Positions 1-8,098 of a DNA stretch of 8,098 bases are shown here, in pieces; the stretch's first letter is position 1, and the number at the start of each line of letters is the position of its first letter. The stretch covers positions 1 to 8,098 of the forward strand of contig CAJPSG010000030.1 of NCBI GenBank assembly GCA_905373195.1, in the 5' to 3' direction. The notes under the pieces were generated by a model that worked only from the letters and a program-made list of their open reading frames with translations, had not been told where the DNA came from and did no database searches. A program made the position numbers and the translations under genes. Origin of the DNA: Kingella oralis (lineage in GTDB: Bacteria; Pseudomonadota; Gammaproteobacteria; Burkholderiales; Neisseriaceae).

Positions 1-9
1 AACATGAGC

Positions 10-25
10 TGGCACAACCCATGCT
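10..25 (+). promoter_or_regulatory. Sigma-54 (RpoN) promoter of the first pilin gene
   Basis: The stretch TGGCACAACCCATGCT fits the -24/-12 consensus TGGCACR-N4-TTGCW with one mismatch (A for the first T of the -12 element). The GG at 11-12 and the GC at 23-24 are separated by exactly 10 bases, as sigma-54 requires. This predicts a transcript start near 36 and a leader of about 93 nt. In Kingella kingae, pilA1 is known to depend on sigma-54 and the PilS/PilR two-component system. Any PilR-binding site would lie upstream of the window. Confidence 0.82.
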
Positions 26-41
26 AAATATCAATCACAAC

Positions 42-108
42 ACACTTGATTCGCAACGCGGTACACGAAACAAGTGTTCTTCCCTGAAAACGTACCGCAC
101 ATTTTTTT
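42..108 (+). promoter_or_regulatory. Possible alternative-hairpin (attenuator-like) leader of the first pilin mRNA
   Basis: Two 7-bp stems can form in the predicted leader. ACACTTG (42-48) pairs with CAAGTGT (71-77), and GCGGTAC (58-64) pairs with GTACCGC (92-98). The arms interleave, so they either exclude each other or form a pseudoknot. The second stem is followed after three bases by seven Ts (102-108), which resembles an intrinsic terminator although its loop of 27 nt is long. A regulatory role is inference, and chance pairing is possible. Confidence 0.33.
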
Positions 109-128
109 ATTTATCTTGGAGATAAAAC

Positions 129-614
129 ATGAAAACTATGCAAAAAGGTTTCACTTTGATCGAGTTGATGATCGTAATCGCAATTTTGGGTATCTTGGCT
201 GCTATCGCTCTGCCTATGTATCAAGACTACATTTCTAAATCTCAAACCACTCGTGTAGTAAGCGAATTGGCTGCTGCTAAAACTGCTGTTGATGCCGCCT
301 TGTTTGATGGTAAAACTCCTAAAGCGGGTGCCGATGTAACTAACCCAAATTCAACTGCTGCGGTTGGTTTGAAAACTGGTAACGACGATGGTACTTCTGT
401 ACGTTCTAACTTGCTGTCTGCCGTTACTGTTACTCCTACTGGTAACAAAGTAGTGATTGAAGGTGTTTTGGGTAGAAACGCTAACAAAGACATCGCTGGT
501 ACTAAAGTACGTCAAAGCCGTGATGAAGATGGCGTATGGAAATGCACTATTGTTAAAGCTGCTAAATTCAAAGATAAATTCATTCCTGCAGGTTGTACTG
601 CTGCTGCTAACTAG
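129..614 (+). CDS. pilA1: Type IV major pilin (prepilin), PilA1-like
   Basis: This 161-residue prepilin should be cleaved and N-methylated by PilD and then assembled into type IV pili, which act in adhesion, twitching and DNA uptake. The leader MKTMQKG ends at Gly7. Mature Phe1 begins the class IVa signature [20 protein letters not shown] with Glu5, followed by the ALPMYQDY segment. Cys139 and Cys156 (prepilin numbering) would close the C-terminal D-region disulfide. The start is supported by GGAG at 118-121, seven bases upstream, and by the seven-residue leader, which matches that of neisserial PilE (MNTLQKG). The gene has a sigma-54 promoter upstream and a terminator directly downstream, so it is probably mostly monocistronic and strongly expressed. 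The symbol follows Kingella usage. The pilin call is certain; its status as the major subunit is inferred from promoter and terminator strength. Confidence 0.93.
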   Translation: MKTMQKGFTLIELMIVIAILGILAAIALPMYQDYISKSQTTRVVSELAAAKTAVDAALFDGKTPKAGADVTNPNSTAAVGLKTGNDDGTSVRSNLLSAVTVTPTGNKVVIEGVLGRNANKDIAGTKVRQSRDEDGVWKCTIVKAAKFKDKFIPAGCTAAAN

Positions 615-638
615 TAGTCAATCGTTATCTTGAAAAGT

Positions 639-672
639 AAGACCATGCCACATATGTGGTGTGGTCTTTTCT
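639..672 (+). terminator. Intrinsic terminator after the first pilin gene
   Basis: AAGACCA (639-645) pairs with TGGTCTT (662-668). The stem continues inward through two G-U wobbles and CCACA/TGTGG to a tight turn around 653-654, giving about 15 pairs. It runs into TTTT at 667-670. It lies 25 bases after the pilin stop and separates the pilin from the membrane transferase gene. Confidence 0.85.
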
Positions 673-713
673 GTTATATTTAAAAGCATATTCATAGATA
701 TATTGGAAATAAA

Positions 714-2165
714 ATGTCTTTCTCAACAGTTTTAAGCAAAGATTATAAACTTCCTCCATTTCATAGTTATCGCCAGTGCTTATTTTGGGCGTTTCTTGTA
801 TTGTTGTTGCCTAATGTTTTGTTTTGGATAGTGGGCGCAGCATTGGGATTGGGGCGACCTATTATCAATTTAGATTATTTTTTGTGTGTGGTATTGTTTG
901 CTCTGCCTCTACCTTTTAAATTAGGTAAAGTTTTAGGCAGCATAGCTTGGATAATTACCTTGTTTATCGATGTGTTGATGTGCGTGATTCAGTTTTTCCC
1001 GTTTATGGATTTTGCTGCTATCCGTTCATTAGCACCTTTCTTATTTCAAGCGCCTACTCTATATATTGTTGCAACCTTGGGCATATCACTTTATGCTCTA
1101 ATATTTCCATTTTTGTTGAATAAAATAGTGCAAAAAGCAACGTTTAAATTCGTTTTAGTTTGCGCGATTATGTTAGGGGCAATTGGTTGGATAGTAAGAG
1201 AAGTAACTTATCGTGATGTGCCATTAGAATGGTTTGGACGCAGCAATTATTTTGTTGCTAACAGCCAGTTGGCTTTATACGATTTTGAAAATCAAAGCAA
1301 GTTTTCTATTTTTACCAAGACAAAGCCTCAATTTTTGCCTAATCCATGGAATCGGGCGCTTACTCATTTGCAGCAACCATCATCCAATAAAATTTTATTC
1401 ATTATTGCAGAATCGTGGGGCGTAGCTAGGGAGAAAGAAGTGCAACACCAAATATTGAGTAATATTTATAAACAACAAGATAATTTGGAGTTTATTGAAG
1501 AAGGCTATTTTGAATTTGCGGGCGCAACAGTTGAAGGCGAAATGCGTGAGCTTTGCAATAAAGGCATTAAAAATGGCTATGCTTTTGGTATGCTGGAAAA
1601 TAGTGCATTTGTTGATTGTGTACCCTATCAACTCAAACAACAGGGTTATCAAACCACTGCTTTGCATGGTGCAAGCGGGCGATTGTATGACCGCGTGGAA
1701 TGGTATCCCAAAGCGGGTTTTGCCAAAGTATTATTTGTTGAAAATATGATGGATTTACCTAAATGTCATGCGTTTAATGGCGTGTGTGATAGCGCATTAA
1801 CTAATGTGGTGGCTAAGGAGTTTGCCGATGCCAAAGATGGCAAAAAATTTGTTTATTGGCTTACGCTCACATCTCATTTCCCCTACACACAAACTGATAT
1901 GCACGAAACGGGTTTGGATTGCAAAAAATATGGATTATTTGAAGGGGATATTTGTAATAATATGCGCCTAGAAGCCCAATTTTTTGATGATTTGGGTGAA
2001 TTGATTAAAAAGCCTGAAATGAAAGGTGTGGAAGTGATTGTAGTGGGTGACCATATGCCGCCAATTATCAATTTGCCTAGTGTTGACGCGCTAACTAAAG
2101 CGCCGTTGTATAAAAATTTGCGATGGAGCGATGTAAGTTGGGTACATTTTAAAGTGAAGCCATAA
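714..2165 (+). CDS. Membrane-anchored sulfatase-fold phosphotransferase, possible pilin phospho-modification enzyme
   Basis: This 483-residue inner-membrane protein has about five predicted helices (roughly 23-45, 50-68, 73-95, 114-135 and 144-161). A periplasmic catalytic domain of the alkaline-phosphatase/sulfatase superfamily follows, the fold of EptA-type phosphoethanolamine and LtaS/PptB-type phosphoglycerol transferases. Candidate active-site residues, placed by analogy, are Glu233 (AESWG), the Thr272 nucleophile (GATVEGEMR), His318 (LHGASGRLYDR), the SHFPY stretch and Asp446-His447 (VVGDHMPP). The HGxxxRxYxR...GF and GDH patterns look closer to LtaS than to EptA. The start is supported by GGA at 705-707, six bases away. 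No convincing promoter was seen, so read-through past the pilin terminator may contribute. Lying between two pilin genes, it may attach a phospho-group to pilin as PptA and PptB do in meningococci. That role is inference; envelope glycan or lipid modification is the alternative. Confidence 0.72.
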   Translation: MSFSTVLSKDYKLPPFHSYRQCLFWAFLVLLLPNVLFWIVGAALGLGRPIINLDYFLCVVLFALPLPFKLGKVLGSIAWIITLFIDVLMCVIQFFPFMDFAAIRSLAPFLFQAPTLYIVATLGISLYALIFPFLLNKIVQKATFKFVLVCAIMLGAIGWIVREVTYRDVPLEWFGRSNYFVANSQLALYDFENQSKFSIFTKTKPQFLPNPWNRALTHLQQPSSNKILFIIAESWGVAREKEVQHQILSNIYKQQDNLEFIEEGYFEFAGATVEGEMRELCNKGIKNGYAFGMLENSAFVDCVPYQLKQQGYQTTALHGASGRLYDRVEWYPKAGFAKVLFVENMMDLPKCHAFNGVCDSALTNVVAKEFADAKDGKKFVYWLTLTSHFPYTQTDMHETGLDCKKYGLFEGDICNNMRLEAQFFDDLGELIKKPEMKGVEVIVVGDHMPPIINLPSVDALTKAPLYKNLRWSDVSWVHFKVKP

Positions 2166-2204
2166 TGATGGCATGAGCTGTTGATGAAACAGCCCGAAAA
2201 ACAG

Positions 2205-2240
2205 AAAAGCCGTTATCCAAAATAAGATAACGGCTTATTT
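2205..2240. terminator. Bidirectional terminator between the transferase and the second pilin gene
   Basis: AAGCCGTTATC (2207-2217) and GATAACGGCTT (2226-2236) form a perfect 11-bp stem with an 8-base loop. On the plus strand it is followed by ATTTGTGTTT. On the minus strand the stem is followed by TTCTGTTTTTC. It therefore suits both convergent genes, with the better T-tract on the pilin side. Confidence 0.85.
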
Positions 2241-2250
2241 GTGTTTCAAA

Positions 2251-2736
2251 TTAAATATTTTTGCAGTTGCCAGGGGTATATTTTACATTCCATGCTTGGG
2301 CAGCAGAACCATCAATTGTGCATTCCCAGCCACTCTCTGTGCGTGTGAGGGTAATTTTGGTATCTTTAACACCTGTGTAGGCGGCTTTACCAAAAACAGC
2401 ACTTAGCGTACCTGTGTTGCCATCTACGGCAGCAATGCGGATAAGATTGGAAGAACCACCGTTATTGTTGATGCCGATGTATTCATAACGCGCACCATTT
2501 GTGCCAACAAGTTTGCCATCATCGCTTTCCACAATGGTGGGTAAGTTGCCATTACCAATAATAGATTCAACAATCGTGCGCGCGCCATTGAGTTCATAAA
2601 ACACACGACTCACTTGTGCTTTAATCAAGTAATCTTGATACATCGGTAGGGCGATTGCCGCTAAGACACCCAAGATAGCTATTGAAATCATCAGTTCAAT
2701 AAGCGTAAATCCTTTGTTAAAATTTTGATTTTTCAT
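2251..2736 (-). CDS. pilA2: Second type IV pilin (prepilin), PilA2-like
   Basis: This 161-residue prepilin has the nine-residue leader MKNQNFNKG and a mature N-terminus [20 protein letters not shown] with Glu5. ALPMYQDY follows, and a C-terminal disulfide pair is formed by Cys139 and Cys158. The frame stays open upstream for 21 codons, but this start is chosen because it gives a normal prepilin leader and has AAAGGA (around 2747-2752 on the minus strand) at a suitable distance. The N-terminal helix is nearly the same as in the first pilin, but the body is largely different: it is Asn/Gly-rich near residues 70-100 and its D-region loop differs. It could be an alternative major subunit, a minor pilin, or a variant that alters adhesion or DNA binding. 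It has its own sigma-54 promoter. The symbol follows the Kingella kingae locus and is less certain than the family call. Confidence 0.9.
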   Translation of the reverse strand: MKNQNFNKGFTLIELMISIAILGVLAAIALPMYQDYLIKAQVSRVFYELNGARTIVESIIGNGNLPTIVESDDGKLVGTNGARYEYIGINNNGGSSNLIRIAAVDGNTGTLSAVFGKAAYTGVKDTKITLTRTESGWECTIDGSAAQAWNVKYTPGNCKNI

Positions 2737-2757
2737 TTTATTTCTTTCCTTTATAAT
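2730..2757 (+). promoter_or_regulatory. Possible sigma-70 promoter for the FimB/TfpX-like gene
   Basis: A perfect TATAAT (2752-2757) lies on the plus strand. A weak -35 candidate, TTTTCA (2730-2735), sits 16 bases upstream. A start near 2764 would give a leader of about 65 nt. The -35 overlaps the start codon of the divergent pilin gene, so the two promoters face each other in a 92-bp gap. The AT-rich sequence makes a chance match possible. Confidence 0.33.
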
Positions 2758-2782
2758 TTTGGTTTGAGAAACTTGGCTTACC

Positions 2783-2798
2783 AGCAAGTTTTGTGCCA
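2783..2798 (-). promoter_or_regulatory. Sigma-54 (RpoN) promoter of the second pilin gene
   Basis: Read on the minus strand, this site is TGGCACAAAACTTGCT, which matches TGGCACR-N4-TTGCW at every defined position and keeps the GG-N10-GC spacing. It lies 47 bases upstream of the pilin ATG and predicts a start near 2772 with a leader of about 36 nt. Its first six bases are identical to the promoter of the other pilin. A PilR site upstream would fall within the 5' part of the divergent FimB-like gene. Confidence 0.87.
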
Positions 2799-2828
2799 AT
2801 AAGAATTTATGATGTTAAGGTTGATAAT

Positions 2829-5989
<3,161 letters not shown>

Positions 5990-5996
5990 GCGTTAA

Positions 5997-6034
5997 AGGC
6001 AGCCTGAAATGATGTTGTTTATTTCAGGCTGCCT
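5997..6034. terminator. Inverted DUS pair acting as the ligA terminator
   Basis: AGGCAGCCTGAAAT (5997-6010) and ATTTCAGGCTGCCT (6021-6034) form a perfect 14-bp stem with a 10-base loop, starting seven bases after the ligA stop. Both arms are exact Kingella-dialect DUS. Such pairs commonly double as transcription terminators in this family. The tail AATTTG is only modestly T-rich. Confidence 0.85.
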
Positions 6035-6037
6035 AAT

Positions 6038-6067
6038 TTGTAAAAAATTCTAGGGTTTGTTGATAAT
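6038..6067 (+). promoter_or_regulatory. Weak sigma-70-like promoter before the kinase pseudogene
   Basis: TTGTAA (6038-6043) and GATAAT (6062-6067) are separated by 18 bases. The predicted start near 6074 falls on the presumed translation start, and no Shine-Dalgarno sequence is visible. It may be a relic of the original promoter or a chance match. Confidence 0.25.
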
Positions 6068-6072
6068 CAGCA

Positions 6073-7578
6073 TTGCAAAATATACAGCGGGCAGACGCGC
6101 TCGCACCTGGCAGTCAGCTTCATGTTTACATCGTATCCAGAGTGCTCGGCTCGGGCGCGTTCGGTATCACCTACCTTGCCGAACATATCCACCTCGGTTC
6201 GCAGCACGTCATCAAAGAATACCTGCCCGACAGCGGCGTGCGCATAGAAGGGCTCGCCGTCCAAGCCAAAAGCAGCAGCGATCAGGAAATTTTCAACTGG
6301 GGGCTTAAACGGCTTTTTCAACGAAGCCAAGCTGCTTTATGGGCTGAACCACCCCAACATCGTCAAAGTAACCGACCTGTTTGAAGCCAACGGCACCATC
6401 TATTTCGTCATACCCTATCTGCGCGGCATCACGCTGCATCAGTGGATAAAAAACCACCCGCGCCCCAGCGAATCCGAGCTAAACAGCATCTTTATCCCCC
6501 TGTTAGAGGGGCTCAAATACATTCACGATCGGCAGCTTCTGCACCGCGACATCAAACCCGAAAACATCTTTATCACCGAAAACCAAATCCCCGTGCTGAT
6601 TGATTTTGGCGCAGCGCGTCAAGCCGTCGGGCAGAAAAGCCGCCCGCTCACCCAGATTCTCACCCCGCCGTTTGCCCCCATTGAACAATACCACTAGCGC
6701 GACGTATTCCTGCCCGCTCTGGATTTGTACAGCCTCGGCGCGTGCATCTACCAAGCCATCGCCCACCGCCTGATAGAAGAAGCCCCCGCCCGCATCGCCG
6801 GCGAAGATATGCAGCCCAAGCTCGCAGGCAGCGCATACGAAAAACAATACAGCCACGCCTTTCTCGCCGCCGTGGACTACGCCCTCAACGTGCGTGCCGA
6901 AAACCGCTCCAAAGCGCGATGGATATGCAGCAGGGCTTGCTTGGGCAGGCAGAACTGCCACCCACACCCGCCCCCGTGCCGTAGGCAAAAAACAAACTGC
7001 TGCTGTGGGGCGGCATCGGCGCAGCCGTGGTGCTGATTGCCGTGGTTGCCGCCTTCCTGTTTGCAGGCAAAGGCAAAGAAGCGGACGAACCCGTGCAGCA
7101 AGCCGCCTCCGCCGTCCAAGCCTCGCCCGTTGCCAACGCCCCCATCGTACTGCCCCCTGCCAACAACAGCGGCGGCGCACAGCCCGCGCCACAGCAGCCC
7201 GACCAACCGCAGCAGCCGCAACAGCCCATCGGCGGCAGCGATGCCAACCGCATTGCCGCCCAAGTGGCAGAAATGAACCGCCAGCTCCCCCGCCTGCTCG
7301 GCGATGGTGTGCGCTTGGAAAAAGTGCTGTATGTGGAAGCCGGCAACACCATGATTATGCAGCTCACCCTCACCAAACTGCGCCAGCGCGACATCAGCGC
7401 CGTCCAGTTGGAACAAATCAAATCCGCGCTCGGCCCCGAAATGGTGAAAACCTCCTGTCAAGACCCCAACGTCGCCCCGTGGCTCACCAGCGGCGGCACG
7501 CTACTGGTGGCGTTTTACGACCGCAACAACAAACACTTGGTGGACGCAAGCATATCGGGCGCAGACTGCCAGCAGTAG
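6073..7578 (+). pseudogene. Decayed membrane-anchored Ser/Thr protein kinase
   Basis: Read across lesions, this is a kinase of about 500 residues. The N-lobe has GSGAFGITY and the catalytic Lys (VIKEYLP, codon 6214-6216). Later come HPNIV, HRDIKPEN (from 6542), DFGAAR (from 6602) and PFAPIEQYH. The C-lobe is followed by a membrane helix (LLLWGGIGAAVVLIAVVAAF), a Pro/Gln-rich linker and a periplasmic domain with two cysteines that I do not recognise. Four lesions break it. One extra G in the G5 run at 6299-6303 shifts the frame. TAG at 6695-6697 interrupts QYH-RD. One base is missing near 6907-6910, and TAG at 6982-6984 precedes the helix. Each TAG is one C-to-T change from CAG. The likely start is TTG at 6073, with an in-frame TAA at 6064 and no ribosome site, so the original ATG may also be lost. 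The FGITYLA/IKEYLP type of kinase is common in betaproteobacteria; its substrate is unknown. Confidence 0.87.
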
Positions 7579-7589
7579 GCAGCCTGAAA
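7577..7589 (+). repeat. DNA uptake sequence overlapping the kinase stop codon
   Basis: Exact AGGCAGCCTGAAA. Its first two bases are the last two of the TAG stop (7576-7578) of the pseudogene. It is a single copy with no inverted partner nearby, so it is not a hairpin terminator. Confidence 0.92.
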
Positions 7590-7596
7590 ACGGCGC

Positions 7597-7665
7597 GTAG
7601 ATTGGGCATTGATGCCCGACGATAACGGTTTGGAGTGCTTTGTCGGACATCAATATCCAACCTAC
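7597..7665. repeat. Nested imperfect inverted repeat (small MITE/REP-like element)
   Basis: The arms at 7597-7620 and 7642-7665 are 24 bases each and match at 20 of 24 positions when one is inverted, with a 21-base centre. The left arm contains its own perfect palindrome, GGGCATTGATGCCC (7604-7617). The equivalent GGACATCAATATCC in the right arm is degenerate. Short elements built on GGCAT...ATGCC palindromes are, as I recall, frequent between genes in Neisseriaceae. It fills most of the gap between the pseudogene and the next gene and could fold as a terminator, though no T-run follows. Confidence 0.6.
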
Positions 7666-7687
7666 AAGCTCAAATTAGGAAAATCCC

Positions 7688-8038
7688 ATGGATCAAAAAG
7701 TAAAAAATCTGCTGGATGATTGGCAAATGAGTAATCCTGCCTTGTATGAAATCGCCAATAGTGTGCGCACGAAAATAGGGCAACTGGCAGATACAGTAAG
7801 CGAAGAAGCGAAATATGGCGGTATTTTGTTTGCTGCCCCCGAACCGTTTTGCGGCATTTTTGTTTATAAGCAGCATATAACTGTGGAATTTGGTCATGGT
7901 GCCGAGATGGCAGACCCGCACGGTTTATTGGAAGGCAAAGGTAAAGGGCGTCGTCATTTGAAATTGCATACGCTTGAAGATGTAGAAAATAAACATTTGA
8001 CGGATTACTTACGATTGGCGCAAAAAGCAGCAGAATAA
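7688..8038 (+). CDS. DUF1801-type small cytoplasmic protein
   Basis: A 116-residue soluble protein without signal peptide or membrane helix. The core PFCGIFVYKQHITVEFG (residues 53-69) followed by GAEMADP and EGKGKGRRHLKL (82-93) resembles DUF1801-domain proteins (the YdhG-like family). Their biochemical role is not established; some members are annotated as possible iron chaperones, but nothing here supports that specifically. The short length is usual for the family. The start is supported by AGGA at 7677-7680, seven bases upstream. Composition is more AT-rich than ligA or the kinase relic. No clear promoter was found between the inverted repeat and the start. A coding gene is very likely; the family assignment is from motif memory. 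Confidence 0.75.
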   Translation: MDQKVKNLLDDWQMSNPALYEIANSVRTKIGQLADTVSEEAKYGGILFAAPEPFCGIFVYKQHITVEFGHGAEMADPHGLLEGKGKGRRHLKLHTLEDVENKHLTDYLRLAQKAAE

Positions 8039-8095
8039 AATGCCACTTACATTCGCCTCACAAGTGCAACACTTTCCCAAACAAAGAAGGTCAGT

Positions 8096-8098
8096 ATG
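8096..8098 (+). CDS. Probable start codon of a following gene, cut by the window edge
   Basis: An ATG at the last three bases is preceded by AAGAAGG (8084-8090), a good Shine-Dalgarno match with a five-base gap. It lies 57 bases after the DUF1801-type gene in the same direction, so the two may be cotranscribed. Nothing can be said about its product. Confidence 0.45.

Noticed and set aside
615..713. Dedicated sigma-70 promoter for the transferase gene
   Set aside because: AT-rich sequence offers several TATATT-like boxes (for example around 699-704) but none has a convincing -35 at the right distance.
2011..2019. AGCCTGAAA in the transferase gene as a DUS
   Set aside because: Only the 3' nine bases match and the preceding GGC is absent, so it is a chance partial match.
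2177..2193. GCTGTT/AACAGC hairpin after the transferase gene
   Set aside because: Only 6 bp with no T-tract; the 11-bp stem at 2207-2236 is a much better terminator.
2737..2799. Upstream extension of the second pilin by 21 codons
   Set aside because: It would put a long charged stretch before the prepilin leader and begins inside the predicted promoter, upstream of the transcript start.
2793..2828. GTG start adding 12 residues to the FimB-like protein
   Set aside because: It overlaps the sigma-54 site of the divergent pilin and lacks a ribosome site, while the ATG at 2829 has AAGG at good spacing.
6503..7192. Long minus-strand open frame opposite the kinase relic, and similar antisense frames opposite ligA
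   Set aside because: They are Arg/Ala/Gly-rich shadows of GC-rich coding sequence on the plus strand, with no recognisable motif or ribosome site.

Overview
The window looks like a chromosomal segment of a Kingella-like member of the Neisseriaceae. Two things support this. The 13-mer AGGCAGCCTGAAA, the Kingella dialect of the neisserial DNA uptake sequence (DUS), occurs eleven times without error between 3587 and 7589. The pilin neighbourhood also resembles the pilA1/pilA2/fimB locus known in Kingella kingae, including sigma-54 promoters. The species cannot be fixed from sequence alone.

Region 1 (1-3586) is an AT-rich type IV pilus locus with no exact DUS. A sigma-54 promoter and a 93-nt leader precede a major-type pilin (pilA1-like, 129-614), which ends in a strong terminator. 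Next is a five-helix membrane protein with an alkaline-phosphatase/sulfatase-fold catalytic domain (714-2165), a plausible enzyme for phospho-modification of pilin. A second pilin (pilA2-like, 2251-2736) lies on the minus strand, convergent with the transferase across a bidirectional terminator, and has its own near-perfect sigma-54 promoter. Divergent from it is a TfpX/TfpZ/FimB-type pilin accessory membrane protein (2829-3530). Together these encode two pilin subunits, a predicted accessory factor and a candidate modifying enzyme.

Region 2 (3587-6034) is GC-rich and holds NAD-dependent DNA ligase (ligA, 3641-5989). It is bracketed by inverted DUS pairs and has six further exact DUS loci inside the reading frame. 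Four of those are near-palindromes that read as one DUS dialect on each strand.

Region 3 (6035-7665) holds a decayed membrane-anchored Ser/Thr protein kinase gene with two frameshifts and two in-frame TAG stops. A DUS overlaps its original stop codon, and a nested inverted repeat of about 69 bp follows.

Region 4 (7666-8098) holds a small DUF1801-type protein and, at the very edge, a Shine-Dalgarno plus ATG that probably start another gene. I saw no tRNA, rRNA, CRISPR array, insertion sequence or silent pilin cassette. The most interesting points are the paired sigma-54 pilin promoters with a possible attenuator-like leader, the transferase embedded in the pilin locus, and the DUS architecture in and around ligA. 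I found no clearly new defence or mobile system.
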